From: Acetatifactor muris
GTDB lineage: Bacteria > Bacillota > Clostridia > Lachnospirales > Lachnospiraceae
Assembly (NCBI RefSeq): GCF_024623325.1
Contig: NZ_JANJZD010000023.1
Span: 1-64,000 of the forward strand
Length of the DNA: 64,000 nt
Direction of reading: 5' to 3'
Position 1 is the first letter of the stretch; each line of letters begins with the position of its first letter. Positions 44,325 through 52,225 of this stretch are shown here, piece after piece. The notes below the pieces were generated by a model that ran no database searches, was not told the DNA's origin, and saw only the letters and a list, made by a program, of their open reading frames with translations. The position numbers and the translations under genes are program-made.

Positions 44325-44368
44325 AAGAATGGCGGTTTTATTTGAATGTAAAACTGCCATTCTTTTTT
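44325..44368 (+). terminator. Terminator of the Pho operon
   Basis: A 16-bp stem (AAGAATGGCGGTTTTA / TAAAACTGCCATTCTT, one G-T pair) followed by TTTT. Confidence 0.85.
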
Positions 44369-44457
44369 ATAGACTATCAGTAAGGAAAAGATATGATTAG
44401 AAAAAAGCGAAAACTGTATACACACCAAAGACAAAAACAAAGAATAATTGCACACAT

Positions 44458-44507
44458 AAAGGTGTACCGCAAGGAAGAAATAAACTTCACTGCGGTACAC
44501 CTTTTTT
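44458..44507. terminator. Second hairpin at the chromosome/element 1 border
   Basis: A 14-bp perfect stem AAAGGTGTACCGCA / TGCGGTACACCTTT with a T6 tail on the plus strand. The rest of 44192-44619 shows no gene. The border of element 1 probably lies between this hairpin and 44620. Confidence 0.65.
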
Positions 44508-44619
44508 AATGGTGCGAAATTTGTCTGATTTTGGCTTTTATTACAGTTTATCTGTTGCGTATTTATGTGAAAAATCTGGCTGGAACTATTCCCTTTCTGG
44601 AAGTGGATTCCGCTTGGGC

Positions 44620-44671
44620 TTACTGCTTCATGGAGGGCTGTTTTGAGAGCATGGATTTTTGTGTATCCCAC
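44620..44671 (-). pseudogene. Relaxase N-terminal remnant
   Basis: A frame beginning with GTG at 44671 reads MGYTKIHALKTALHEAV and then becomes unrelated sequence. This parallels the start of the intact relaxase of element 2 (MAVTKIKPIKSTLSKAL). In both elements the relaxase start overlaps the end of mobC (52 and 40 bp). The relaxase therefore followed mobC here and was removed after about 17 codons, marking the damaged left border of element 1. Confidence 0.6.
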
Positions 44672-44961
44672 ACCTGTTTCATCGGCTTTTTCACTTCCTC
44701 CACATCGGCTTTATAGACGTTGCCTGTGGCGTTCATTCGCTTGGCGATCTGGTTTAAGTTGCCGCTGATTTTTCCGAGCGTGTAGTTGTATTCCCGCAGG
44801 TCTGAATAGTCAATGTCATAGACAAAGCCGTACAAAATCAGGCGGCGGAGGAAAGAGGATTTACTTTTCATGCCGGAGATTTTTACTTTCTGTTCCAGTA
44901 TGTATTGCTCCTTGTCACTTAGATATATTTTCAGCTCATTTTTGCGCTCACGGTTTGCCAT
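44620..44961 (-). CDS. MobC-like relaxosome accessory protein (element 1)
   Basis: A 113-residue DNA-binding protein of the MobC type. It has a basic N-terminus (MANRERKNELKIYLSDKEQYI), a ribbon-helix-helix-like start and the family signature LGKISGNLNQIAKRMNATGNVY. It resembles element 2's MobC (KIGVNVNQIARRVNATGNAY). Its job is to help the relaxase open oriT. Since the relaxase gene is truncated, it is probably orphaned. The candidate oriT lies upstream at 45132-45193. Confidence 0.85.
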   Translation of the reverse strand: MANRERKNELKIYLSDKEQYILEQKVKISGMKSKSSFLRRLILYGFVYDIDYSDLREYNYTLGKISGNLNQIAKRMNATGNVYKADVEEVKKPMKQVWDTQKSMLSKQPSMKQ

Positions 44962-45131
44962 TTATTATCTCCTTTCCGTGTTGGATTTTTGAAAGGATTT
45001 TACACAATCTTCAATCCTGCTATGGGGGTTGTTCGTGCAAAAAAACAGTGAAAAAAATCAGAAATCCTGGCAGGAGATTTTATGATTTTTGAGCGTAGAG
45101 GGGGCTAGGGGGATTCTTCCCCTTACAAGCA

Positions 45132-45193
45132 GATTTTCCAGATTCCCGCTCCGGGGGGATTTGGGAAAATCGGAGCCTGTGAGGGAACACAGG
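45132..45193. other. Candidate oriT of element 1
   Basis: The 380 bp between the divergent mobC and HTH genes hold an imperfect inverted repeat (GATTTTCC...GGAAAATC, 45132-45171, 14 of 16 arm positions matching). A second perfect one follows directly (CCTGTG-agggaa-CACAGG, 45176-45193). Such hairpins directly upstream of mobC are typical of transfer origins. No nic consensus is recognisable to me. The rest of the interval contains nothing else I can assign. Confidence 0.4.
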
Positions 45194-45341
45194 CAGTGCT
45201 TGCTATTACTTCAAAGAGAAAGTTTCTGGTTTTAGCTGTCTGTAAGAAAAGGCAGAAATTTTTTTGAGGAACGTACCCATATACGGGAACTTCCTTTATC
45301 TACAATTAACATCACAAACAGCGGAGAAAGGGGGTGAAAAA

Positions 45342-45680
45342 ATGTTAGACCACGCATTCCAGCGGCGGCGGGAAATCGAGCGTATGCTGCTGTCGGGGAA
45401 AAGGCTGACCGTGCCGAAGCTCATGGCTATGTACAGTGTCGGGAAGAACGCCATACGCAGGGATTTTGAAGTTATTGGTGAGGAACTTCCCGTGATTGCA
45501 AAGCAGGGATATAACGGCGGCTACTCCCTCATGGACGGGGCAGGAAAATACCAGAACTCCCTATCCCGTGAACAACTGGAATGCCTGGAAAAACTCGCTG
45601 TGGGATGTATGGGGAAAGACAGGGAAACCGTCCTGTCAATCATACATGAATTCGGGCCGTACTGTGAAAGGAATACATAA
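45342..45680 (+). CDS. HTH-domain regulator (element 1, copy A)
   Basis: A 112-residue protein with an N-terminal HTH of the DeoR/HTH_11 type (RRREIERMLLSGKRLTVPKLMAMYSVGKNAIRRDFEVI). A short C-terminal helical tail (LSREQLECLEKLAVGCMGKDRETVLSIIHEFG) follows. No sensor or WYL domain is present. The ATG at 45342 follows AAAGGGGGTG and is preferred over an upstream in-frame codon. It resembles the next gene and probably controls element functions. Confidence 0.8.
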   Translation: MLDHAFQRRREIERMLLSGKRLTVPKLMAMYSVGKNAIRRDFEVIGEELPVIAKQGYNGGYSLMDGAGKYQNSLSREQLECLEKLAVGCMGKDRETVLSIIHEFGPYCERNT

Positions 45681-45724
45681 AAAATCCGGCAGTTTTCAAG
45701 CCGGGAAGTGAGGGGAGGTGCAGC

Positions 45725-46054
45725 ATGGACACGGCACACCGGAGAATGGAAATCATCAGCATTTTATCTGTCAAAGGGCATATAACATCAAGGGAGCTTG
45801 CGTGGGAATTGGGCGTTACGATACGCACGATACACCATGATATTTTCGCATTGACTTTTGACTACCCGATTTATACAAAGCCGGGTTGTGGCGGCGGGGT
45901 TTTTATCACGCATAACTACAAGCCCTATACCAATACCCTCACAGAAACGGAGCTTGAAACACTGTGCAGGCTATATGGGAAAGCGGAGGGGAAAGAGAAG
46001 GAAATCCTGTTCCGGATTATCCATAAATACGGGGCGGACAAGCTGGAAATTTAA
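45725..46054 (+). CDS. HTH-domain regulator (element 1, copy B)
   Basis: A 109-residue paralogue of the preceding protein. It has an HTH (MEIISILSVKGHITSRELAWELGVTIRTIHHDI), the turn YPIYTKPGCGGGVFI, and the same kind of tail (LTETELETLCRLYGKAEGKEKEILFRIIHKYG). GGGAGGTG lies in front of the ATG. The two copies probably arose by duplication and may act as a heteromeric regulator. Confidence 0.8.
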   Translation: MDTAHRRMEIISILSVKGHITSRELAWELGVTIRTIHHDIFALTFDYPIYTKPGCGGGVFITHNYKPYTNTLTETELETLCRLYGKAEGKEKEILFRIIHKYGADKLEI

Positions 46055-46121
46055 CCGGGCAGACGGGCATACCTTATTTATGGTGCGGAGAGAAAACCGC
46101 AAGGTATACTGACAACTGAAT

Positions 46122-46295
46122 ATGGGCAATCCTGCAAGACGTATGAAACAGCCGAGCTGTGCCAAAGCACGCCATGACCGCCTGTACTGGACAGGCAAGA
46201 GCGAGAGATGTTTTAAAGCAAACAAGGTGTGGGAACCTTGCGCCATGACACTGTTTCCTGATAATGATACTTCCGTAAAACGGTCACAAAGATGA
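46122..46295 (+). CDS. Possible 57-residue ORF before the 46311 gene
   Basis: An ATG-started frame (MGNPARRMKQPSCAKARHDR...) ending at a TGA at 46293. The codons after this stop continue in the same frame, through GTG 46311, into the next gene. It may be a small protein or the 5' part of a gene broken by one stop codon. No ribosome site stands out and no motif is recognised. Confidence 0.3.
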   Translation: MGNPARRMKQPSCAKARHDRLYWTGKSERCFKANKVWEPCAMTLFPDNDTSVKRSQR

Positions 46296-46310
46296 TGGTG
46301 CGATTCCAAT

Positions 46311-46745
46311 GTGGGCTTCCCTCCCAGAAGCTACTTGCGGGATATAAAATTTTGTAAAAACGGGGATTTTTATTGGCGGATGATACAAGAGGAAATGTTT
46401 CCCATACAGAGGGGAAAATCTATTATTTTGAACGGGCAGAGGATAAAGGCGTATGACATCAGGACAATCACCCTTGAGCAGTTCCGTATGCTGATTGCCT
46501 GCGGGAATGACAGGCACAACAACCAGATAAGGGTGACAAAAAGCGGCATGGTCTATCTGTCGGAGGATATCGTCGGCTCGGAGCAGCTTGAGGATGTTGC
46601 GCTTTGTTTTGAAACATTCAGCGCACATAACGGGTATGTCGGCGTGAAGGCAGCGGAGGACAACAGCCATGTTATCCCATTATACTACGCACTGATCGGG
46701 AACTGGCGGAAAGGGTGCAGCCATACTTATATAGACAGTTTTTAG
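46311..46745 (+). CDS. Unknown element 1 protein
   Basis: A frame of 144 residues from GTG 46311, with alternative ATG starts at 46380 and 46395. The core reads GKSIILNGQRIKAYDIRTITLEQFRMLIACGNDRHNNQIRV in consecutive pieces, followed by FETFSAHNGYVGVKAAEDN. It is soluble, without known motifs. The position ahead of the primase genes suggests a role in element replication or its control, but this is inference. The start is uncertain because no candidate has a good ribosome site. Confidence 0.55.
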   Translation: MGFPPRSYLRDIKFCKNGDFYWRMIQEEMFPIQRGKSIILNGQRIKAYDIRTITLEQFRMLIACGNDRHNNQIRVTKSGMVYLSEDIVGSEQLEDVALCFETFSAHNGYVGVKAAEDNSHVIPLYYALIGNWRKGCSHTYIDSF

Positions 46746-46870
46746 ATTTTTGGTTAAGTGAGAATGACTGTGGGCATTGTCCACTGATAATTGATTTACA
46801 CAGCGTTAAGGCAGTTATGAACCTATTTGACAGGTTTGTAGCTGCCTTTTTTGCGTGCATGGAGGTTTCA

Positions 46871-47527
46871 ATGAATGTATTTGAAGCGGTGAGGGAGAAC
46901 GGCATTACCGCAAGGCAGGCGGCGGAGTATTGCGGGATAAAGATAAACCGCAGCGGCATGGCGGTCTGCCCGTTCCACAAGGACAAAAACCCGAGCATGA
47001 AGATTGATAACCGCTATTACTGTTTCGGGTGCGGGGAAAGGGGCGATGCCATTGATTTTGTGGCGAAGTATTACGGGCTTGGGAAGAAAGAAGCGGCGTT
47101 GCGGATAGCGTCGGATTTCGGTATCAGTTTTGAGGATAACAGGGGCAGGAAGCCGCCGCCAAAGCGGAAGCGGAAGCTGTCACCGGAGCAGAGGTTTGAG
47201 AGGGCGGAAAAGAAGTGTTTCCGTGTGCTTTCCGATTACCTGTGCTGTTTAAGGCAGTGGAAAGAACAATATGCGCCGCAGGAGCCGGACGGGGAATGGA
47301 ACCCGTTATTCTGTGAAGCGTTGGAAAAGAAAGACTATATTGAGTACCTGCTGGATGTTTTATTGTGCGCTCCGCTACCGGAGCGTGTGCAGTTAGTGGC
47401 GGATTATGGAGAGGAAGTGTTGAAATTTGAAAGAAGACTGGAACAGTGTGCCGCCGGAGCAGAGGGCGGCGCTGGAAAAGACAATGGAGAAAATGGAGCA
47501 GGCGTCACAGCCGGAAACATGGTTTGA
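46871..47527 (+). CDS. CHC2 zinc-finger primase-like protein
   Basis: A 218-residue protein with a DnaG-type CHC2 zinc finger. The ligands lie in CPFHKDKNPSMKID and YYCFGCGERGDAIDFVAKYYG, in the order C-x2-H ... C-x2-C. A basic PPPKRKRKL stretch and an acidic helical C-terminus follow. It lacks the TOPRIM catalytic core, so it probably works with the helicase encoded next, with which it overlaps by 101 bp. The ATG at 46871 has GGAGG upstream; an upstream in-frame extension to 46715 is unlikely. Confidence 0.85.
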   Translation: MNVFEAVRENGITARQAAEYCGIKINRSGMAVCPFHKDKNPSMKIDNRYYCFGCGERGDAIDFVAKYYGLGKKEAALRIASDFGISFEDNRGRKPPPKRKRKLSPEQRFERAEKKCFRVLSDYLCCLRQWKEQYAPQEPDGEWNPLFCEALEKKDYIEYLLDVLLCAPLPERVQLVADYGEEVLKFERRLEQCAAGAEGGAGKDNGENGAGVTAGNMV

Positions 47528-48800
47528 CGGGAACAAGGTCAATGACGTGCTTTTCTGTGAGGATTTCCTCGCAGGACACCCTATGAAGTGCATACACGGC
47601 ACTTTTTTTGACGTAAACGGGGCAATCGGGGATGCGGAGCAGATTAAAGCGGAGATATACTACAAGATTGCGCCTTATGTCACATCAGGCATCGCAAAAA
47701 AGGCGACAACGCTCCTGGATGCGCTGCGGATCAGGTGCTACTCCCCGCCGATACCCTACCAGACAGACCGTATCCATGTGGCGAACGGAACCTATTTCCT
47801 GTCGGGGGATTTTTCCTCACAGAAAGAGTTCTGCATGAACAGGCTCCCGGTGCGGTATGCGCCGGATGCGCCTGAGCCGTCACAGTGGCTTTCCTTTGTA
47901 GGGCAGCTATTAGAGCCGGAGGACATCATCACGTTGCAGGAATTTATGGGATATATGCTGCAGCCGACTACCAAAGGGCAGAAAATGATGATTGTCATAG
48001 GCAAAGGCGGGGAAGGCAAGTCACGCATCGGCAGGGTGCTGAGGGCGTTGCTCGGTGACAGCATGAACACGGGCAGCATACAGAAAGTGGAGGTTGACCG
48101 CTTCGCAAGGGCAGACCTTGAATGGAAACTGCTGATGCTTGATGATGACATGAAGCTGGAAGCCCTCCCGCAGACGAACAACATCAAATCCATAGTGACG
48201 CTGGAAGATAAAACGGATTTGGAGCGCAAGGGCAGGCAGAGCGAGCAGGGGTATCTGTGCGTGAGGTTCATCTGCTTCGGGAATGGCAACCTCGGTTCAC
48301 TGTATGACCGTTCCTACGGCTTTTTCCGGCGGCAGATTGTCCTCACTGTCAAGGAGCGCAAGCCGGACAGGAAATACGACCCGTTCCTCGGAGAGAAGCT
48401 CATTGCTGAAGCTGAGGGCATATTCCTATGGTGTCTTGAGGGGCTGCACCGCCTGATTGACAACGGGTACAGCTTCACCATAAGCAAACGGGCGGAGGAC
48501 AACCTGACAAAAGCCATGCAGGACGGGAACAACATCATCGTATTCATGCAGTCGGAGGGCTATATCCGGCTTGAGAAAGGCACACACGCCACGTCAAAGC
48601 AGCTTTACGGCGCATACGGCCAGTGGTGCGAGGACAACCTTGAAAAGCCTTTGGGGGAGCGCAGTTTCTCCAACTTTTTACGGCAGAATGAGGATAAATA
48701 CAAACTGACCTATACCAATAATATCGCACTCGGAAACGGAAAGACCGCAAGGGGGTTTAAGGGTATCCATGTAAAAATGCGGACAGGGGAAAGGCATTAA
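47427..48800 (+). CDS. P4-type phage/plasmid primase-helicase
   Basis: A 457-residue SF3 helicase of the D5/P4 primase C-terminal type. It has Walker A MIVIGKGGEGKSRIGRVL, Walker B KLLMLDDDMKLEALP, sensor FICFGNGNLGSLYDRSYGFFRR and a C-terminal winged helix (TSKQLYGAYGQWCEDNLEKPL). It should drive replication of the excised circle. The likely start is TTG at 47427, inside the primase gene, with GAGAGGAAG about 13 bases upstream, so translation is probably coupled. Confidence 0.87.
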   Translation: MKEDWNSVPPEQRAALEKTMEKMEQASQPETWFDGNKVNDVLFCEDFLAGHPMKCIHGTFFDVNGAIGDAEQIKAEIYYKIAPYVTSGIAKKATTLLDALRIRCYSPPIPYQTDRIHVANGTYFLSGDFSSQKEFCMNRLPVRYAPDAPEPSQWLSFVGQLLEPEDIITLQEFMGYMLQPTTKGQKMMIVIGKGGEGKSRIGRVLRALLGDSMNTGSIQKVEVDRFARADLEWKLLMLDDDMKLEALPQTNNIKSIVTLEDKTDLERKGRQSEQGYLCVRFICFGNGNLGSLYDRSYGFFRRQIVLTVKERKPDRKYDPFLGEKLIAEAEGIFLWCLEGLHRLIDNGYSFTISKRAEDNLTKAMQDGNNIIVFMQSEGYIRLEKGTHATSKQLYGAYGQWCEDNLEKPLGERSFSNFLRQNEDKYKLTYTNNIALGNGKTARGFKGIHVKMRTGERH

Positions 48801-48997
48801 GACGCAACGGACGCTTAGACGTGTAAATCGCCAAATCCTTTTTATATATACATACGGCTATGGGGGATTCCCTGTTATATATATAAATTCTTTTAAATTT
48901 AAAATAGAAAAAGAAGTGTCTTAGCGTATAAAGCCAGGAAATACAAGGGTTCGGGCGCATTTTGGAAGCGTCTATATTACGTCCTTTCAAAGCGTCT
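48799..48997. other. AT-rich interval with short repeats, candidate replication origin of element 1
   Basis: The roughly 300-bp gap after the helicase gene has no gene. It has AAGACGC and GGACGCTT at its left end, a very AT-rich middle (TTATATATA-type and TTTTAAATTTAAAA runs, about 48840-48906), and two direct AAGCGTCT copies at 48966 and 48990. Repeats flanking an AT-rich core beside replication genes suggest an origin, but this is inference only. Confidence 0.3.
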
Positions 48998-49097
48998 GTT
49001 ATCCGGCAGAGTAATTTTACACCTTGCCGGGCGTTTATTTTTCAGGGCAGGGCACGGAAAACATCTGATATTAGAGTGAAATTTGGAGGGAATATAT

Positions 49098-49295
49098 TTG
49101 AATAAAACAAAACTTATCGTGACAAGGGTATTTGACAGCAGGAGAACGCCGCAGGATGCGTTTGTGAGGGCAATATTAAATTCCGACAAAGAGGAAAAGT
49201 GCTTGCAGGCATCGTGGGATTCCGATATAATAGAAACCGAAGAACCACTTTGCAGTTCACCAGCTTTTTCCTGGAAGGGAGAAGCGAATGGGTAG
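49098..49295 (+). CDS. Small protein preceding the serine recombinase (element 1)
   Basis: A 65-residue protein (MNKTKLIVTRVFDSRRTPQDAFVRAIL...). It starts at TTG 49098, seven bases after GGAGGG, and overlaps the recombinase start by 8 bp. Small ORFs just ahead of recombinases are common in Firmicute elements and may modulate recombination. I do not recognise a named family. Confidence 0.6.
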   Translation: MNKTKLIVTRVFDSRRTPQDAFVRAILNSDKEEKCLQASWDSDIIETEEPLCSSPAFSWKGEANG

Positions 49296-49494
49296 GACTA
49301 CATACAAAACAGCACCAAAAGGCGGGTTATATACCCGATTGTCCGTTGATGACGGCATCACGGACAGGGAAAGCAATTCCATAACGAGCCAGAAGCAGAT
49401 GCTCATGCAGTACGCACAGTACCACGGGATAGAGGTTGTGGAAACCTACGTTGACGACGGTTGGAGCGGTACGAATTTTGTTGAGGTAAGATAA
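49288..49494 (+). pseudogene. Serine recombinase interrupted by element 2 (N-terminal 64 codons)
   Basis: The frame contains the resolvase catalytic serine in GGLYTRLSVDD and continues through ESNSITSQKQMLMQYA to YVDDGWSGTNF. In this family the sequence then normally reads E-R-P-x-F. Here it switches after the phenylalanine to VEVR and a stop. The break point coincides with the start of element 2. The rest of the gene is expected at the other end of element 2. Confidence 0.85.
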
Positions 49495-49529
49495 CGATAC
49501 CTTTTTTGCAGAGGGTGTTATCTTACCTC
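49483..49529 (+). terminator. Inverted repeat at the left end of element 2
   Basis: GAGGTAAGATAAC and its perfect 13-bp complement around a 21-nt loop, followed on the plus strand by TTTTT. It would stop transcripts coming from element 1 before they run antisense through the element 2 recombinase. It lies within a few bases of the insertion point. Confidence 0.7.
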
Positions 49530-49542
49530 TTTTTGATGTATG

Positions 49543-51219
49543 TTAGATAGCATAACTCTTTACGTCGGCTCCTATCTGTCTGAAATAGGAGATACTTTCG
49601 GTAGGCTTATCGCCTGTATCAACTCTGCCGACAAAGCTATAAAAGATTTCGATTTTGCGGGTGTTCGTTTCCTTATCCAGTTCGTGAATAAGAATACGGT
49701 CAATAAATTCATGGACGTTTTCGTAGGTCAGTTCGGTAATGGCGGTGTACTTGCGTACCAGTGCGACAAACCTTTTCACGTCCGCGCTACGCTCGGTGGC
49801 GTTGTCGATTTCCTGTGACAGCTCCGCAATCCTCCGGGTCAGCGTCTTTTTTTCTTCATCATAGCCGGAAGTCAGAAAAGCAAACTGTTCATCTGAAAGT
49901 TTTCCTAAAGCGTTATCCTCGTAGAGCTTGCGGAATAAGATGTTCAGCTCGTTCATACGGTTCTGCGCCTTGTCAAGCTCTTTCCGCTGCTGTGTCAACG
50001 TCTTTTGTACTGCCTTTGCGCTACACTCGTTAGCGGTTTCGATAAATTCCTGTTCATGCTCTTTCACATAAGACGTTACGCGCTGCAAGTCTGCAAGGAC
50101 AAGTTCTTTCAATACGCTTTTGCGGATATAATGCGTAGTGCAGAGCATATCATTTCTTGCCCGGTTGCGGTAGTTGCCGCAAGTGTAGGCGTGTTTCCGT
50201 TCAAGCGTCCCGGCTCCGCGTACTGCATACATTTTGTAGCCGCAGTCCCCGCAAAAGAGAAGCCCGGAAAACAGGTCGATTTCATCAACCTTTGTCGGGC
50301 GGTGCCGGGTGGCAATCCGCTTCTGTGCAAGCTCAAAGGTTTCTTCATCAATTAAAGGTTCGTGAGTGTTGGGGAAGAAATACCGTTTTTCCTCCGGGTT
50401 CTTCTTCGTCTTTTTCGACTTATAAGATACCTTGTAGGTTTTCCCGGTTATGGTATGCCCTAAATACTCTTTCCTTGTCAGAATGTCGTACAGCGTTTTA
50501 TCCGGCCAGTTGTACCATGCGTTGAGCTGTGGGCGGGGGTGGCGGTTGCTTCCTGTTCTGCGGTAGCGCAGTTCCCCGACGGTCAGTATTTCATTGTCCC
50601 GCAGCCAGTTCTGGATTTCACACATACGGTCGCCCCGTACATACATTGCAAAAATCTGTTTTACGACGTGCGCCGTTTCCGGGTCGGGTATCAGATGATT
50701 GCGGTTATCCGGGTCGATAAGGTAGCCGTAAGGGGCTTCGCCGTTGACGCGCTCGCCTTTCTGCGCCTTTGCCTGTTTGACAGCCCGGATTTTCTTTGAA
50801 GTGTCGCGGGCGTAAAACTCGTTGAACCAGTTCCGCAGAGGGGTAAACTCGTTATCTTCCCTCGCTGTGTCTACACCGTCGTTAATGGCAATGTAGCGCA
50901 CTTCGTATTCGGGAAAGACAATCTCTATCAGCTCCCCGGTTTTCAGATAATTACGTCCCAGACGGGAGAGGTCTTTTGTTATGACGGTCGCCACGTTCCC
51001 GGCTTCAACTTCGTGCAGCATGGCTTGAAGCCCCTCACGCTCAAAGCTCACGCCGGAAAATCCGTCGTCTACGAAAAAGCGCGTGTTGAAAAAGTGGTGT
51101 TCGTCAGCATACTTCTGTAAAATCAGCTTTTGGTTCTGTATGCTCTCGCTTTCCCCGGCCTGCATATCTTCCTGGCTCAATCTGCAATATAAAGCGGTAA
51201 TCTTGTCTGTCTGTAACAT
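49543..51219 (-). CDS. Large serine recombinase (TndX/TnpX type) of element 2
   Basis: A 558-residue site-specific recombinase. The resolvase domain has the catalytic serine in ALYCRLSQED, FFVDDGFSGVSFEREG and ITKDLSRLGRNYLKTGEL. The recombinase domain includes GEAPYGYLIDPD and TLYDILTRKEYLGHT. A zinc ribbon (LFCGDCGYKMYAV ... TCGNYRNRA) and a C-terminal coiled coil follow. It excises and integrates the element. The ATG at 51219 follows GGAGG and is preferred over a TTG at 51246. It lies at the very end of the element, 50 bp from the junction. Confidence 0.95.
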   Translation of the reverse strand: MLQTDKITALYCRLSQEDMQAGESESIQNQKLILQKYADEHHFFNTRFFVDDGFSGVSFEREGLQAMLHEVEAGNVATVITKDLSRLGRNYLKTGELIEIVFPEYEVRYIAINDGVDTAREDNEFTPLRNWFNEFYARDTSKKIRAVKQAKAQKGERVNGEAPYGYLIDPDNRNHLIPDPETAHVVKQIFAMYVRGDRMCEIQNWLRDNEILTVGELRYRRTGSNRHPRPQLNAWYNWPDKTLYDILTRKEYLGHTITGKTYKVSYKSKKTKKNPEEKRYFFPNTHEPLIDEETFELAQKRIATRHRPTKVDEIDLFSGLLFCGDCGYKMYAVRGAGTLERKHAYTCGNYRNRARNDMLCTTHYIRKSVLKELVLADLQRVTSYVKEHEQEFIETANECSAKAVQKTLTQQRKELDKAQNRMNELNILFRKLYEDNALGKLSDEQFAFLTSGYDEEKKTLTRRIAELSQEIDNATERSADVKRFVALVRKYTAITELTYENVHEFIDRILIHELDKETNTRKIEIFYSFVGRVDTGDKPTESISYFRQIGADVKSYAI

Positions 51220-51319
51220 TTTGTCCTCCTTTCCGACGACAGACAAGCATGGTATTTGTACTGTCTATATTATACCACATACCGCTGCCTGTGTCATGTA
51301 TAAAATGTGAAGAAACGCC

Positions 51320-51487
51320 CTATTTCCGGGCGTTTGCGGTGTTCAGCTCCATATCTTTGCGAATGAGCTTTTTTATCTTTTTATCCAGTGTGTCCGTCGC
51401 GTGTTCACTTGCGGACGAACATATAAGGTAAGTAACTTTTCCGATTTTATGCTCCGTTGTGGTAACGGGCGTCTGGTTTTGCGTCAA
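51320..51487 (-). CDS. TnpW-like transposon-encoded protein
   Basis: A 55-residue protein (MTQNQTPVTTTEHKIGKVTY...DTLDKKIKKLIRKDMEL) that matches the small TnpW family found beside TnpX-type recombinases. It starts at TTG 51487 behind AAGGGGGA. Its function is unproven; an accessory role in recombination is assumed. It sits about 100 bp upstream of the recombinase on the same strand. Confidence 0.75.
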   Translation of the reverse strand: MTQNQTPVTTTEHKIGKVTYLICSSASEHATDTLDKKIKKLIRKDMELNTANARK

Positions 51488-51512
51488 AGAAAATCCCCCT
51501 TTCTTTCGCAAA

Positions 51513-51541
51513 CATATAATACAGTCTATGAATAGCAGCAA
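51513..51541 (-). promoter_or_regulatory. Probable promoter of tnpW and recombinase
   Basis: On the minus strand TTGCTG, a 17-bp spacer and TATATG, 25 bp ahead of the tnpW start. The interval from here to 51964 (about 420 bp) is GC-rich and shows no convincing gene on either strand. Confidence 0.4.
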
Positions 51542-51964
51542 GTCCACTATTCAAGAAAACAAAGGCTTTAATCGGACGGTTATTAGCATAACCTCATGGG
51601 AATTTCACCCCGGCATGGTTCTCATGCAGCCCTACCCATTGCCTGCGACGCTCTTAACGCTCGGACTGTGGCTGTAAGGAAGTATCATTGTATATTCTGC
51701 GTGTCGTCGCCCGCAAGCCGCTACACTTGCTTTCCGGCGCGGTGTTGGTCGCTCGTCTGTCCGGGCGGGAATACTCCTGCCGGGATAGCGTCATGGCGCA
51801 CCCGCCGTATGGCTCGGCGCAAAAGGAACGTATCCGATTTGCCCTATGCTGCGTCGCCGTTATCTTGCGCCGCTTTCTTTTTCAAGGTTCAGAATGGCTG
51901 TGCTGCCCGCGTCAGCAACGGAACGGAAAAGGGGGTGAGAGAAAGCGTCCCGCCGCCGCTGCGG

Positions 51965-52225
51965 TTATTCCTCTGTCCTAAAGGTGAGGACAGCCATCAT
52001 CAGTTTTGCTTGCAGCCGTTCCCGAATGTCGTGGTCTACGCCGAAATAGACGTTCCCGCGCTCGTCGTACAGCTTCCGCATGGAAAGGCGGGCTATGTAG
52101 CCGCTGAAATGCTGCAAGACAATCTTCATGGCGTCCGGGTCGCCCTTTGTCGCTGCCACAATGACAGGATAGGGAACAAGGGCTTTTTCCGGGTAGCCGG
52201 GTTCGTTACCATTCGTCCCATTCAT
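51965..52225 (-). CDS. HTH_16-type conjugative transposon regulator
   Basis: An 86-residue protein (YPVIVAATKGDPDAMKIVLQHFSGYIARLSM...FGVDHDIRERLQAKLMMAVLTF) of the Tn916-Orf8-like helix-turn-helix family. The ATG at 52225 lies nine bases after GGAGG, which favours it over the ATG at 52231. It overlaps the end of the sigma-like gene, so the two are cotranslated and probably act together in controlling excision or transfer. Confidence 0.85.
   Translation of the reverse strand: MNGTNGNEPGYPEKALVPYPVIVAATKGDPDAMKIVLQHFSGYIARLSMRKLYDERGNVYFGVDHDIRERLQAKLMMAVLTFRTEE

Larger units (their letters stand above)
44620..49480. mobile_element. Element 1: decayed mobilizable element (left part)
   Basis: Contains mobC, a relaxase start that breaks off, two HTH regulators, a CHC2 primase, a P4-type primase/helicase and a serine recombinase N-terminus. 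It has lost most of the relaxase on the left and is split on the right by element 2 inside the recombinase gene. If the insertion is simple, the recombinase C-terminus should reappear beyond the right edge of the window. Confidence 0.75.

Noticed and set aside
44297..44671. Whole 124-codon minus-strand frame as a gene
   Set aside because: Only its first 17 or so codons resemble a relaxase. The rest is unrelated sequence crossing two terminators, so only the remnant is annotated.
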